A stretch of DNA of 64,000 bases from Sphaerisporangium fuscum. Its GTDB lineage: Bacteria; Actinomycetota; Actinomycetes; Streptosporangiales; Streptosporangiaceae. Below the pieces are notes generated by a model, which was given only the letters and a program-made list of their open reading frames with translations, was not told the origin of the DNA and ran no database searches. The position numbers and the translations under genes were made by a program. The stretch is taken from the NCBI RefSeq assembly GCF_018531465.1, contig NZ_JAHDTF010000042.1:1-64000 (forward strand), read 5' to 3'. Below, in pieces: positions 17,996 through 28,205 of the stretch. Numbering within the stretch: position 1 is the first letter of the stretch; the number at the start of each line of letters is the position of its first letter.

Positions 17996-20900
17996 TCAGG
18001 CGTGGGTGCGGGTCAGCTCCTTGTCGGCCTCCTCCTGCAGGCTGTCGAGGTCGTCGGCGATCTCGGCGCCCACCAGCGCGTCCGGCAGGTCGTCCTCCAT
18101 CCGCCGCAGCGGCCGGAACCACAGCCCGAGGGCGCCCCACACCACCAGCAGCAGGCCGGTGACCGCGAGCAGCAGTCCTACGCCGCGACCGGGACCGACC
18201 CCCACGATGTCGCCGAGGACCGTGCCGTCCAGCGCCCCGCCCGGGTCCAGCAGCGGGCCGAACAGGGCGGCCAGCGGCGGCGCGGTGAGGAAGGCCAGCG
18301 GCGTCATGGACACCGCCATCATCTGGTTGGTCGCCAGCACCCTGCCCTGCAGCTCCAGGCCCACCTTGCGCTGGATCATCGACAGCCAGTGGGCGTTGAG
18401 CATGCTGAGGAACAGCCACGACAGCAGGCCGCCCACGGCGGCGAGGACGACCGACGGGCGCAGCCCGATCAGCGTGATGCCGAGTCCGAAGCCGCTGACG
18501 AAACCGACCATGCCGATCGCCCGCCGTTCGGTGCCTCCCCAGAGCATCATGACCAGCGCGCCGAGCACCGCTCCGAGGCCCTGCGCCGCGGTGACCGTAC
18601 CGACGGCCGCCGCGTCGCCGAAGGACAGCACGGCCGGCACGGTCACGGCCAGGGCCAGCATGCCGAGGTAGTTCTCCACCATGAAGAACCCGATCATGAT
18701 CATCAGTGGGCGCCGCCGCAGGAGGAAGCGCCAGCCGCCGGCCAGGGCCTTCCCGAAGCCCTCCTCCAGGCGGTGGAACATCCGGTCGGGGAAGCGCACC
18801 ATCAGCAGCGTGGACAGGCCGAAGACGAACGTGACGACGTCCACCGCCACCACGCCGTGCAGCCCGATCATCGTGATCAGCGCCGCCCCGGCGATCGGCG
18901 CGATCAGCATGCCGAGGCCGGTGCCGAGATTGGCCACGGCGTTGGCCTGCATGAGGTACGGCTTGGGTACGAGCTGTGCCACCGCCGCGAGGTACGCGGG
19001 CCGGTGGAAGGCCGTCACCAGCGACAGCAGGCCGGACACGACGCCCACCTGCCAGATCTCCAGCCGCCCCACCGCCAGCAGCACCACCAGCGCGGCGGTC
19101 GCCACGGCCGACACGGCGTCGCAGGCCAACATGACCAGCCGGCGGTCCACCCGGTCGGCGACGGTGCCGCCGACGGGCGAGGCGAGCAGCGACGGCAGGG
19201 TGGCCAGCATCGAGACCAGCGCGTAGTCCGACACCCGCCCGCTCTTCTGGTAGGCCCACACACCGAGGGCGAACGCGGTCAGCGCGCTGCCCAGCAGCGA
19301 CATCGTCTGCCCGGCCGCGACGGTGTAGAAGCGGCGCAGGTCGCGGCGGGCGGCCTCACCGACCACCTCCACGTCGGCGACCGGCTCCGGCACCCGGCCC
19401 GCCGCCCAGTCGCCCAGATGGGCGTCGATCAGCTCGGCCAGCCGCGTGGCCTGGTGCTTGAGGAAGTAGTGACCCGCACGGGGGATCGTGGCGAGCGCCA
19501 CCCGTTCGGCGAACGCGCCCCACTCGCGGTAACGCTCCTGGTAGAGCTCGGTGGTGCGGTCCCGTTCACCGATCACGCACAGCACCGGCGCCGCCAGCCG
19601 GCGTTCGCCGCCGCTCGCCAGCGCGCCGCTGAACCACGCGTGAGACTGCTCCACGTCGTGCTTCAGCGCGCGCAACATGATCGTGGTGTCGCCCATGTCC
19701 TCCTCAAGCCCGCCCAGGGTGCGCAGGAAGTCACGCGTGGCGCGGTCGGAGGTCCACTTGCTCGCCGGGAACATCTTGTTCCACCAGGCGGAGACACGGC
19801 CGGGCAGCCGGGCGTCGGGGAAGCTGCCGCCGACGAACAGCCCGGCCACGGGCACACCCGACTCCTCCAGCCGGAGCGCCAGCTCGGTCGCCGCGGCCGT
19901 GCCGACGCAGTGTCCGTAGACCGCGACGGGTCCGGTGGTCAGCGCCGAGAGCTCCTCCACGACGCGATCGGCCAGCTCGGGCAGGGTGAGCATTCCCTCC
20001 TCGGGCCGGGCGGGGTCGTGACCGGGCAGCTCGACGGCCAGCACCGCCGTCCCGGGCCGGCGGGCCGCGAGCTCGGTGGCCAGCGGCCCGTACGCGGCCG
20101 CCGACCCGCCGCCGTACGGCACGCACAGGACGGTACGGGTCGCCACGGCGGGGCCCGCCAGCCGGTGCAGCAGGCCGGGCTCGGCCGTGTCGCCGGAGTC
20201 CAGGTGGGCGGCCAGCTCGCGGATCGTCGGCCGGGTGAACAGATCGATCACCCGCAGCGCCGGGTCGATCTTCTTGACGGCGCGCACCGCGGTGAACGAG
20301 TCGCCGCCGAGGGCGAAGAAGTCGTCGTCGACGCCGAGGTCGTCGGTGCCGAGCATCTCCGCCCAGACCTCGGCGACGCGCAGCTCGGTCGGCGTGCTCG
20401 GAGGAACGCGGCCGGCGGCCGCCGCCACCTCCGGCGCGGGCAGCGCGGCCCGGTCGACCTTGCCGATCGGGGTGAGCGGCAGCTTGTCGAGGACGACGAT
20501 CGCCGACGGCACCATGTAGTCGGGCAGCCGCTCCCGCAGGCCCGCCCGCACGGCCGCGACGTCGACGGTGCCGGGCGCGACCCAGGCGGCCAGCCGCCGC
20601 GCGTGACCGTCGCCGGTGGGCAGCACCACCGCCTCCAGCACGCCCGGCTGGTCGTGCAACGCGGCCTTGACCTCGCCCAGCTCGACCCGGAACCCACGGA
20701 TCTTGACCTGGTCGTCGATCCGGCCGAGGAACTCGAACCTGCCCTCCGCGTCGAGCCGCACCCGGTCGCCGGTGCGGTAACACCGGATGGTGCCGGTGAC
20801 CGGGTCGGGCACGAAGCGCTCGGCCGTCAGGTCGGGGCGGCCGAGGTAGCCGCGCGACACGCTGGGGCCGCCCACCCAGAGCTCTCCCGGTACCCCCGGG

Positions 20901-23320
20901 GGCAGCGGCCGCCCGGCCGGGTCGACCACGTACAGGTCGATGTTCGCCACCGGTCGGCCCAGTGGGACGACGGCGGAACCCGTGGGCGTGCCGGGCACGG
21001 TGAAGGTCAGCACCGCCACGGTGGTCTCCGTCGGGCCGCAGTGGTTCTGCAGCTCGAGGTCCGGCCGGACGGCTCTGATGCGGGCGGCGAGATCCCAGGA
21101 GGTCGCCTCGCCCGCGAGGATGAGCAGCTTCGCCGGGAGCATGGCGGCCAGATCGCCGTGCGCCGACAGCAGCTCCAGATGGCTCGGCACCATCTTCAGC
21201 ACGTCGAGCGGGTGGGCCGCGAGGTAGGCGGCGAACGCGCCCGGGTCGGTGGCGGTGTCCTGGTCCAGCAGGTGCACGGTGGCGCCGCTGAAGATCCCGC
21301 CGAGCAGGGAGGTCAGCACCAGGTCGGACGCCGTGGTCGAGACGACGCCGAACGAGGCGTGCCCGTCGCCGACGCGCTCGAACACCGCGTGCAGGTAGTG
21401 CACGATGTTCCGGTGCTCCACCGCGGTGCCCTTCGGCCGCCCGGTCGACCCCGAGGTGAACAGCACGTAGGCCAGGTGCTCCGGGGCGACGGCCACGCCG
21501 GGGGAGGTCTGCGGCAGGTCCTGGGCCAGCACGTCCTCCAGGACCAGCGCGCCGGGCAGCCGCGCCGCGTGCGCCCGTTCGGCCAGCGCCAGGCGGGCGC
21601 CGCACGACATCATGTACGCCAGCCGGTCGGCCGGATAGGCAGGGTCGATGGGCATGTACGCGGCGCCCGCCTTCAGCACGCCGAGGATCGCGGGGATGAG
21701 CGGCGGGTGCCGCTCGACGAGGACGCCCACGACGTCGTCGGCCCCGATCCCTTCGGCGATCAGCCGGTGGGCGATCCGGTTGGCCTGCCGCTCGACCTCG
21801 GCGTACGTCAGCGAGCCCAGGGGGCCGGCGACCGCGACCGCGTCGGGTGTGCGCGCCGCCCAGTCCTCGAACCACGCGTGCAGTGGTCTGGTCAGGTCGT
21901 ATTCGCGACGCGGGCCCGAGGCCGCCGGGCCGGTGACCGGCTCCAGCGGCACCGCCGCCGCGGGGGCGTCCAGATCGGCGAGCATGCCCTCCAGCAGCGA
22001 CACGTACCAGCCGGCCAGCCTCCGTGCCGTGCCTTCGTCGAACAGGTCGGCGCGGTAGGCCAGCGTCCCTTCGTAGCCGTCGCCGGCGTTGGTCAGCGCC
22101 AGGCTGAGGTCGTGCTTCACGCTCCTCGCCGGCGGCTCGAAGACCTCTGTCTCCACACCGGGGAAGTACGGCGGCTGCGGGCGGCTGTCCACGACGTTGA
22201 GCAGCGCCTGGAAGACCGGTGTGGTGGCGAGGCTCCGCTCCGGGTGCAGCAGTTCCACCACCCGCTCGAACTGGACCTCCCGGTGCGCGAACGCGTCGAG
22301 CGCGGCGTCGCGCACCCGGGAGATCAGCTCGCGGCCCGTCGGCCCGCCCGACCGGTCGCCTCGCATGACCAGGGTGTTGACGAAGCAGCCGAGCATCGTC
22401 TCGGTGTCGGGGTGCAGCCGGCCGGCCTCCGGGACGCCCACCGGCACGTCCTCGGTGCCGGACACCCGGCCGAGCACCTCCTGCAGGGCCGCCAGCAGCA
22501 CCATGAACGGCGTACCGCCGGCCTCGGCGGCGGCCGCCCGTACCTTGGCGGTGAGCTCGGGGCCGAGCCGGACGGGGACCTCCCCGCCCACCCAGTCGGC
22601 GACGGAGGGCCGGGGGCGGTCGGTGGGCAGGTCGAGCACCGGTTCCAGGCCCGCCAGCCGGTCGGTCCACCAGCCGACGTCGCCTTCGGGCTGCTCGGCG
22701 AGCCACTGCGCGTAGTCCCCGTACTGCACGCGGGGCTCGGCGGGACGCTCGCCCAGGCCGAGCCCGGCGCTGTAGAGGGCCGCCAGCTCGGCCAGCGCGA
22801 GACCCCGGGACCAGGCGTCGAAGGCGATGTGGTGCACGGTCAGCAGCAGCACGTGCTCGTCGTCGTCCAGGCGGTACAGCACCGCCCGGGCCGGGGGCTC
22901 GGCGTCCAGCGCGAACGGCCGGTAGGCCTCCTGCTCCAGCCGCTCGGCGAGCAGTTCACGGTCGGTGATGTCCTCCACGGTCACCGGCACCTGTTCGGCC
23001 CCGACCACGGACGTGGCGTCCTGGTCGACCAGCGTGCGCAGCACCTCGTGCCGCTCCATCAGCTCGCGGACGGCGGCCAGCAGCGCTGCGGTGTCCAGCG
23101 GGCCGCGCAGCCGGACGGCCGTCGGGACGTTGTAGGCGCCCCGGTGCTCCGGCGTCGCGAACTGGGACAGGAACCACAGCCGTGCCTGTGGCGGCGTCAG
23201 CGGCGCGGGAGAGTCCGCGGCTCTGACGGGAATGCCGGGCACGGCGCGGGTCGCGGTACGGCGGGCGGCGGCCAGCCGCGACGCCAGCCGGTCCTGAAGG
23301 CTCTGCCGCACCTCGGTCAT
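17996..23320 (-). CDS. NRPS termination module fused to an MFS exporter (C-A-T-TE-MFS)
   Basis: A 1774-residue megasynthase. The condensation domain (about 40-460) has VHHIAFDAWS. The adenylation domain (about 470-980) has TSGSTGRPKG and the Lys of PIGKVDR. The carrier domain has LGGDSF with the phosphopantetheine Ser near 1005. The thioesterase (about 1085-1330) has nucleophile elbow GHCVG, that is Cys in place of Ser, with GERD and AGHYF as Asp and His. A full MFS domain (about 1345-1740) follows. Read by hand, the specificity code is D-L-T-K-I-A-H-V-A-K, close to known Asp/Asn codes. It lies 43 bases after the other NRPS gene and adds the third residue. The MFS part probably exports the product. 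Confidence 0.92.
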   Translation of the reverse strand: MTEVRQSLQDRLASRLAAARRTATRAVPGIPVRAADSPAPLTPPQARLWFLSQFATPEHRGAYNVPTAVRLRGPLDTAALLAAVRELMERHEVLRTLVDQDATSVVGAEQVPVTVEDITDRELLAERLEQEAYRPFALDAEPPARAVLYRLDDDEHVLLLTVHHIAFDAWSRGLALAELAALYSAGLGLGERPAEPRVQYGDYAQWLAEQPEGDVGWWTDRLAGLEPVLDLPTDRPRPSVADWVGGEVPVRLGPELTAKVRAAAAEAGGTPFMVLLAALQEVLGRVSGTEDVPVGVPEAGRLHPDTETMLGCFVNTLVMRGDRSGGPTGRELISRVRDAALDAFAHREVQFERVVELLHPERSLATTPVFQALLNVVDSRPQPPYFPGVETEVFEPPARSVKHDLSLALTNAGDGYEGTLAYRADLFDEGTARRLAGWYVSLLEGMLADLDAPAAAVPLEPVTGPAASGPRREYDLTRPLHAWFEDWAARTPDAVAVAGPLGSLTYAEVERQANRIAHRLIAEGIGADDVVGVLVERHPPLIPAILGVLKAGAAYMPIDPAYPADRLAYMMSCGARLALAERAHAARLPGALVLEDVLAQDLPQTSPGVAVAPEHLAYVLFTSGSTGRPKGTAVEHRNIVHYLHAVFERVGDGHASFGVVSTTASDLVLTSLLGGIFSGATVHLLDQDTATDPGAFAAYLAAHPLDVLKMVPSHLELLSAHGDLAAMLPAKLLILAGEATSWDLAARIRAVRPDLELQNHCGPTETTVAVLTFTVPGTPTGSAVVPLGRPVANIDLYVVDPAGRPLPPGVPGELWVGGPSVSRGYLGRPDLTAERFVPDPVTGTIRCYRTGDRVRLDAEGRFEFLGRIDDQVKIRGFRVELGEVKAALHDQPGVLEAVVLPTGDGHARRLAAWVAPGTVDVAAVRAGLRERLPDYMVPSAIVVLDKLPLTPIGKVDRAALPAPEVAAAAGRVPPSTPTELRVAEVWAEMLGTDDLGVDDDFFALGGDSFTAVRAVKKIDPALRVIDLFTRPTIRELAAHLDSGDTAEPGLLHRLAGPAVATRTVLCVPYGGGSAAAYGPLATELAARRPGTAVLAVELPGHDPARPEEGMLTLPELADRVVEELSALTTGPVAVYGHCVGTAAATELALRLEESGVPVAGLFVGGSFPDARLPGRVSAWWNKMFPASKWTSDRATRDFLRTLGGLEEDMGDTTIMLRALKHDVEQSHAWFSGALASGGERRLAAPVLCVIGERDRTTELYQERYREWGAFAERVALATIPRAGHYFLKHQATRLAELIDAHLGDWAAGRVPEPVADVEVVGEAARRDLRRFYTVAAGQTMSLLGSALTAFALGVWAYQKSGRVSDYALVSMLATLPSLLASPVGGTVADRVDRRLVMLACDAVSAVATAALVVLLAVGRLEIWQVGVVSGLLSLVTAFHRPAYLAAVAQLVPKPYLMQANAVANLGTGLGMLIAPIAGAALITMIGLHGVVAVDVVTFVFGLSTLLMVRFPDRMFHRLEEGFGKALAGGWRFLLRRRPLMIMIGFFMVENYLGMLALAVTVPAVLSFGDAAAVGTVTAAQGLGAVLGALVMMLWGGTERRAIGMVGFVSGFGLGITLIGLRPSVVLAAVGGLLSWLFLSMLNAHWLSMIQRKVGLELQGRVLATNQMMAVSMTPLAFLTAPPLAALFGPLLDPGGALDGTVLGDIVGVGPGRGVGLLLAVTGLLLVVWGALGLWFRPLRRMEDDLPDALVGAEIADDLDSLQEEADKELTRTHA

Positions 23321-23363
23321 CGGGTCACTCGCTTTCTCGCGGGAGCCGTCACGATGTCGTGTC

Positions 23364-26300
23364 TCATTCGGCCGCCTCCAGCTCGGCGAGCAGCAGCGCT
23401 TCGACGGCCGCGGCGAACCCGGAGAGCACCGGTCGCTCGAACAGCAGCCGCACCGGCACCTCCAGGGCCAGCGCCTCCCTGAGCCGTCCGATGACGAGCA
23501 TCGCCGCCAGTGAGTGGCCGCCGATCGCGAAGAAGTCGTCGTCCGCGCTCACCACCTCCAAGCCGAGCACGGCCTGCCAGATGTCGGCGACCAGCAACTC
23601 GGCGTCGCCGCTCGGCGGGACGAGGGCGCGGGTGACGGCGTGGTCGGGTTTGGGCAGCGCGCCCCTGTCCACCTTGCCGGAGGAGGTCGTGGGCAGCGTC
23701 TCCAGTGCCACCCACTGACGGGGGACCATGTAGTCGGGCAACCGCTCGCGCAGCACGGCCTCCAGCTCGGCGGTGTCGGGCGCCGCGCCGACGAGGTAGC
23801 CGACGAGGTGCTCCTCGTGCACGGCGACCACCGCGTCGGGCACGTGCTCGCGCAGCACCACCTCGATCTCGCCCAGCTCGATCCGGTGCCCACGCACCTT
23901 CACCTGGTGGTCGCGGCGTCCGAGGAAGTGGAGCGTCCCGTCGGGGCGCCAGCACGCCAGGTCACCGGTGCGGTAGCGGCGCTCGCCCGGGGCGAAGGGG
24001 TCGCCGGCGAACGCGCCGGTGCGCAGGCCGCGGTAGCCCCTGGCCACGCCCACACCGCCGATCCACAGCTCACCGGGCACGCCGGGCGGGACGAGACGGC
24101 CCGACTGGTCGAGCACGTACGCTCGTTCCCCGGGCAGCGGGCCGCCGATCGGCACGCTGTCCCCGACGGGCGCGACGATCCTGACCATGGTGGAGTAGAT
24201 GGTCGTCTCGGTCGGGCCGTAGGAGTTCCACAACTCGCCCACTCTGGTCAGCAGGTCGACTGCCAGCGCCGGGTCGAGGACCTCGCCGATGCTGACCACG
24301 CGGACCCGGTCGCCGCCCGCCCAGCCGGCGGCAACCAGCATGCGCAGGGTGGTGGGGGTGGCGGTGAGCAGAGTGACTCCCGAGCCGTCGATGCGCCGGG
24401 CCACGGCGTGCCCGTCGACCGCCGAGTCGCGGTCGAGCAGTTCGAGGCGGAGCCCGTTGCACAGGCTCACCCACAGGTCGAAGCCGAAGACGTCGAACGA
24501 GAACGGCGTCAGGCCGAGCATGACGTCGTCGTCCCGGACGCCGGGCATGACCCGAATGGCCGCCACGAACGCCACCAGGTTGGCGTGGGTCACCTCCACG
24601 CCCTTGGGCCGTCCGGTGGAACCGGAGGTGTAGAGCACGTACGCCAGACCGTCGGGCGGGACGTCCTCGTCGGGCGGGGACGCCGGGTCGAGAGCGGTCA
24701 CGTCGAGCACGGTGGCGCCGCTGGATTCGGCGAGGCCTCGCGCGACCGGCACGGTCTCCCCGGCCGCGAGCACGACCGTCGCGCCGGAGTCGGTGAGCTG
24801 GTGCCGCAGCCGTTCGGCCGGGTGGTTCGGCTCCAGCGGCACATAGGCCGCCCCCGCCCTGGCCACGCCGAGGAGCGCGGCGGGCAGGTACCTGTCCCGC
24901 GGCAGGCAGACGCCCACGACGTGGCCGCCCTCAGGAGCCGGGTACGGCGCGAGGGCCGTACGCAGCGCGGCGGCGACGCGGGCCGACGTCTCCGCCAGCT
25001 CGGCGTAGGTCAGCCGCCCCTCCCCGTCGGCCACCGCGACCCGGTCGGGGACGCGTCGGACCTGTTCGAGGATCTCGTGCACCACCGTGGCGCCGGCTCC
25101 GGGAAGCGGCTCGCCGTTTCCCCAGGTCAGCAGAGTGGCACGTTCCTTCGCGGTCACCAGTTCGAGCGCCGAGATCGGCCGGTCCGGATCGCCGGCCACG
25201 GCCTCCAGCAGCCGCAGGAACCGGTCGGCGAAGGACTCGGCGTCCTGCCTGGCGAAATGGTCGACGTCGTACTCGAGCTGGATCTCCATGCCGTCGACCG
25301 TGGTGTTCACGAACAGGGTGTACGGCGCCTGCGCCCCGCCGCCGCTCACCTCGCCGAGCAGTTCCACGGTGAGGTTGCCGCGTTCCAACCGCACGGGCAG
25401 CGCCGGCGGCTGGTACGACAGCACGACCGGGGTGAGCATCGTGCCGCGCGGGCGCTGGACGCCGGAGACGGCCAGGCGCTCCTCGGCGGTCAGGCCGATG
25501 TGGTCGAGCGAGCGGGCCGTGGCCGCCGCCGACCGGGTGACGGCGCTCCGTACCGGCAGGTCGCCGTCGAGGCGAAGCCGTACGGGGAGCACGTCGACGA
25601 GCGGGCCGACCAGGGCCTCCAGCTCGGGATGGGCCCTGTCGGCGACGGCCGCGCCGAGCAGCACGTCAGGCCGGTCGGTCTGCGCGGCCACGAGCAGGCC
25701 GAGGACGGTGAAGTACACCGCGAACGGCGTCGTGCCGGTCGTCGCGGCCAGCTCCGCGATCTTCTCCGCCGTCCGGGGCGGCACCTCGCGCACCAGCCGT
25801 TCGCCGAGGAAGCGGCTCGGGCCGCTCCGCGCGCGGCCCGACAGGTCGTACGGCGGCACCGCCCCCGCCAGTTCCTCCGCCCAGAACGCGCGCAGCCGTT
25901 CGGTCCTCGCCGCGTCGGCGGCGAGCTCCCGTTCCATCAGCGCCACGTCGCCGACCTGGACGGGCTGCTCGGCGACGGCGCCGGTCAGCGCCGTCATCAG
26001 CGTGGCGGTGGACCAGCCGTCGTAGGCGGTGTGGTCGGCGACGACGAGCAGGTCGGCGGTCCGTTCGTCGTGCCAGAGCAGGGCCGCGCGCAGCAGCGGG
26101 ACGTCGGTGGTCACGTCGAAGCCGTGGACGGCGAGCCGTTCGGCCAGGCCGTCGGCGTAGCGGTGCTCCTCCAGCGGGACCGGCGCGGGCGGCCGTACCT
26201 CGGCCACCGGCTCGCCGTCCTCGCCGGTGACGATGACCGAGCGCAGCACCTCGTGCTCACGGACCAGCGCGTCCAGCGCGGCCCTGACGGGCTCGGCCGA

Positions 26301-28205
26301 GTCGAGGCCGGTGAGGCGCAGGCGGACGGCGATCGTCGTGGCGTTCCCGCTGCGGCCGACCTGACGCAGCAGCCACATCCCGTACTGGGCGGAGGTCAGG
26401 GGATAGCGGTCCCTGCCGGGGTGGCGGACCGGAGGGTGCGGTGCGGGGACGGTGTCAGCGGCCGCCACGAGCGGGGCGAGCTCCGCGATCGTGGGGCGGC
26501 CGAGGAACGTGGTGAGCGCGACCCGGACGCCGAACTCCCGCTCGATCAGCGCGCAGATCCGCGCCGCGGCCAGCGAGTGGCCGCCGAGGTCGGTGAAGTG
26601 GTGACCGACGCCGACCCGCTCGACGCCGAGCACCGAGCCGATGATCTCGGCGAGCCGCCGTTCGGTGTCGTCGCGCGGCGGGACGTAGGCGCCGGCCTCG
26701 TGGGTGAACTCCAGCGCGGGCAGCGCGGCCCGGTCGGCCTTGCCCGTGGGGCCGAGGGGGATGTGCTCCATCAGCGCGATCCTGGACGGCACCATGTAGT
26801 CGGGCAGCCGCTCGCGCATCCACTGGCGAAGGCCCGCCTCGCTCGGCGCCTGTCCCGGGGACGGTTCCACGTAGGCGACCAGCCGCCGTACACCGCGGGC
26901 GTCGTCCCGGCTCAGCACGACCGCGTGGTTGACATCCGGGTGCCGGGTGAGCATGCCCTGCACCTCGCCCAGCTCGACCCGGAATCCCGCCACCTTGACC
27001 TGGTCGTCGTCGCGGCCCGCGTAGTGGTGGACACCGTTCTCGCGGCGGACGAGGTCTCCGGTGCGGTAGTGCCGCACGCCCTCGTCGTCGGTCACGAACC
27101 GCTCGGCGGTCAGCTCCGGGCGGTTAAGGTACCCGCGGCCGACCAGCGCTCCCGCCACCCACAGCTCGCCGACCTCGCCGTCGGGGAGCGCCCGTCCCTC
27201 GGCGTCGCGCACGCTGAGCACGCAGCCGGCGTAGGCGGAGCCGATCGAGGGCTCGTCCGTCCCCTCGCGGGGCACGTCGGACGATGTGCAGGTCACCGTG
27301 CATTCCGTGGGGCCGTACACATTGACGACCCGGCGGACGCCGGGGTTGGCGTACATGCGGTCGGCCAGTGCCCTGGTCAGCGGCTCGCCACCGGTGAACA
27401 CCGTGCGAACCCCGCCGGGGAGCGGCTCACCGAGCAGCGCGACCATCGCGGAAGGCGCGCCGTACACCGTCGTCACCTCGTCGCGCGCCGGGAGCGTGTG
27501 CAGCGCCAGCAGGTTGTCGGCCACGATGACGGTCCCGCCGCAGAGCAGCGGGAGGAACATCTGCGACACCGAGGGATCGAAGCACACCGAAGTGGCGAAC
27601 AGCATGCCTCCGAGTTCGTCGGGGTACAGCGAGGCCTCGTGGCGCAGCAGCGCCATGACGTTACGGTGCTCGATCACCACGCCCTTGGGGCGTCCGGTCG
27701 AACCGGAGGTGTACATCACGTAGGCGGGATCCGCCGGCGTGCCGGGTGCCGCGGCCTCCTGTTGGCCTGGTGCGGCGGCCCCCGAAGTGCCGGCGCCGAT
27801 CGACTCGATCAGCAGAGCCTGGGCGCCGCTCGCCCGCAGCACCGCCTCCTGCCTGCGGGCCACCGGCCGCGAAGTGATCAGGTGGGCCATGTCCGCGTCG
27901 GCGGCGATGAACTCCAGCCGGTCGGCGGGGTACGCCGGGTCGAGGGGCACGTACGCCGCGCCGGCCTTCCACACGCCGAGCAGGGCCGCGATCAGGAATT
28001 CGTCCCGGTCCAGGCACACGCCCACGAAGTCGCCCCGGCCCGCGCCGCGGGCACGTAGTTCACCGGCGATCCGTTCCGCGCACGCGTCGAGGTCCGCGTA
28101 GGTCACGCGGGTCGTGCCGGCCACCACGGCGGTGCGGTCAGGGGTACGCCGCACCTGCTCCGCGAATGCCTCATGGACTAAATCGGTTTCGAGGATGCCG
28201 CCCAT
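23364..28205 (-). CDS. NRPS with two modules (A-T-C-A-T)
   Basis: A 1613-residue initiating NRPS. A1 (about 1-500, TSGSTGRPKG near 168) and T1 (LGGHSL near 538) form a loading module without a C domain. C2 (about 600-1010) has DHTAYDGWS, in which the first His of the usual HH is Asp but the catalytic His is kept. A2 (about 1040-1510, TSGSTGRPKG near 1193) and T2 (IGGHSL near 1561) follow. Hand-read codes are D-P-S-Y-F-G-V-V-T-K for A1 and D-V-F-T-V-I-S-I-Y-K for A2; neither matches a substrate code I know. There is no epimerase or MbtH gene. The ATG at 28205 follows GGGGGG. With the downstream gene this gives three modules, hence a tripeptide. Confidence 0.93.
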   Translation of the reverse strand: MGGILETDLVHEAFAEQVRRTPDRTAVVAGTTRVTYADLDACAERIAGELRARGAGRGDFVGVCLDRDEFLIAALLGVWKAGAAYVPLDPAYPADRLEFIAADADMAHLITSRPVARRQEAVLRASGAQALLIESIGAGTSGAAAPGQQEAAAPGTPADPAYVMYTSGSTGRPKGVVIEHRNVMALLRHEASLYPDELGGMLFATSVCFDPSVSQMFLPLLCGGTVIVADNLLALHTLPARDEVTTVYGAPSAMVALLGEPLPGGVRTVFTGGEPLTRALADRMYANPGVRRVVNVYGPTECTVTCTSSDVPREGTDEPSIGSAYAGCVLSVRDAEGRALPDGEVGELWVAGALVGRGYLNRPELTAERFVTDDEGVRHYRTGDLVRRENGVHHYAGRDDDQVKVAGFRVELGEVQGMLTRHPDVNHAVVLSRDDARGVRRLVAYVEPSPGQAPSEAGLRQWMRERLPDYMVPSRIALMEHIPLGPTGKADRAALPALEFTHEAGAYVPPRDDTERRLAEIIGSVLGVERVGVGHHFTDLGGHSLAAARICALIEREFGVRVALTTFLGRPTIAELAPLVAAADTVPAPHPPVRHPGRDRYPLTSAQYGMWLLRQVGRSGNATTIAVRLRLTGLDSAEPVRAALDALVREHEVLRSVIVTGEDGEPVAEVRPPAPVPLEEHRYADGLAERLAVHGFDVTTDVPLLRAALLWHDERTADLLVVADHTAYDGWSTATLMTALTGAVAEQPVQVGDVALMERELAADAARTERLRAFWAEELAGAVPPYDLSGRARSGPSRFLGERLVREVPPRTAEKIAELAATTGTTPFAVYFTVLGLLVAAQTDRPDVLLGAAVADRAHPELEALVGPLVDVLPVRLRLDGDLPVRSAVTRSAAATARSLDHIGLTAEERLAVSGVQRPRGTMLTPVVLSYQPPALPVRLERGNLTVELLGEVSGGGAQAPYTLFVNTTVDGMEIQLEYDVDHFARQDAESFADRFLRLLEAVAGDPDRPISALELVTAKERATLLTWGNGEPLPGAGATVVHEILEQVRRVPDRVAVADGEGRLTYAELAETSARVAAALRTALAPYPAPEGGHVVGVCLPRDRYLPAALLGVARAGAAYVPLEPNHPAERLRHQLTDSGATVVLAAGETVPVARGLAESSGATVLDVTALDPASPPDEDVPPDGLAYVLYTSGSTGRPKGVEVTHANLVAFVAAIRVMPGVRDDDVMLGLTPFSFDVFGFDLWVSLCNGLRLELLDRDSAVDGHAVARRIDGSGVTLLTATPTTLRMLVAAGWAGGDRVRVVSIGEVLDPALAVDLLTRVGELWNSYGPTETTIYSTMVRIVAPVGDSVPIGGPLPGERAYVLDQSGRLVPPGVPGELWIGGVGVARGYRGLRTGAFAGDPFAPGERRYRTGDLACWRPDGTLHFLGRRDHQVKVRGHRIELGEIEVVLREHVPDAVVAVHEEHLVGYLVGAAPDTAELEAVLRERLPDYMVPRQWVALETLPTTSSGKVDRGALPKPDHAVTRALVPPSGDAELLVADIWQAVLGLEVVSADDDFFAIGGHSLAAMLVIGRLREALALEVPVRLLFERPVLSGFAAAVEALLLAELEAAE

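Noticed and set aside
17954-23482. A 1842-codon open frame antisense to the NRPS-MFS gene
   Set aside because: It mirrors a high-GC gene in the opposite strand; the translation is His/Arg/Gln-rich low complexity with no domain motifs.
23514-28058. A 1514-codon open frame antisense to the two-module NRPS
   Set aside because: Same artefact of GC-rich codon usage; no recognisable protein content or ribosome binding site.
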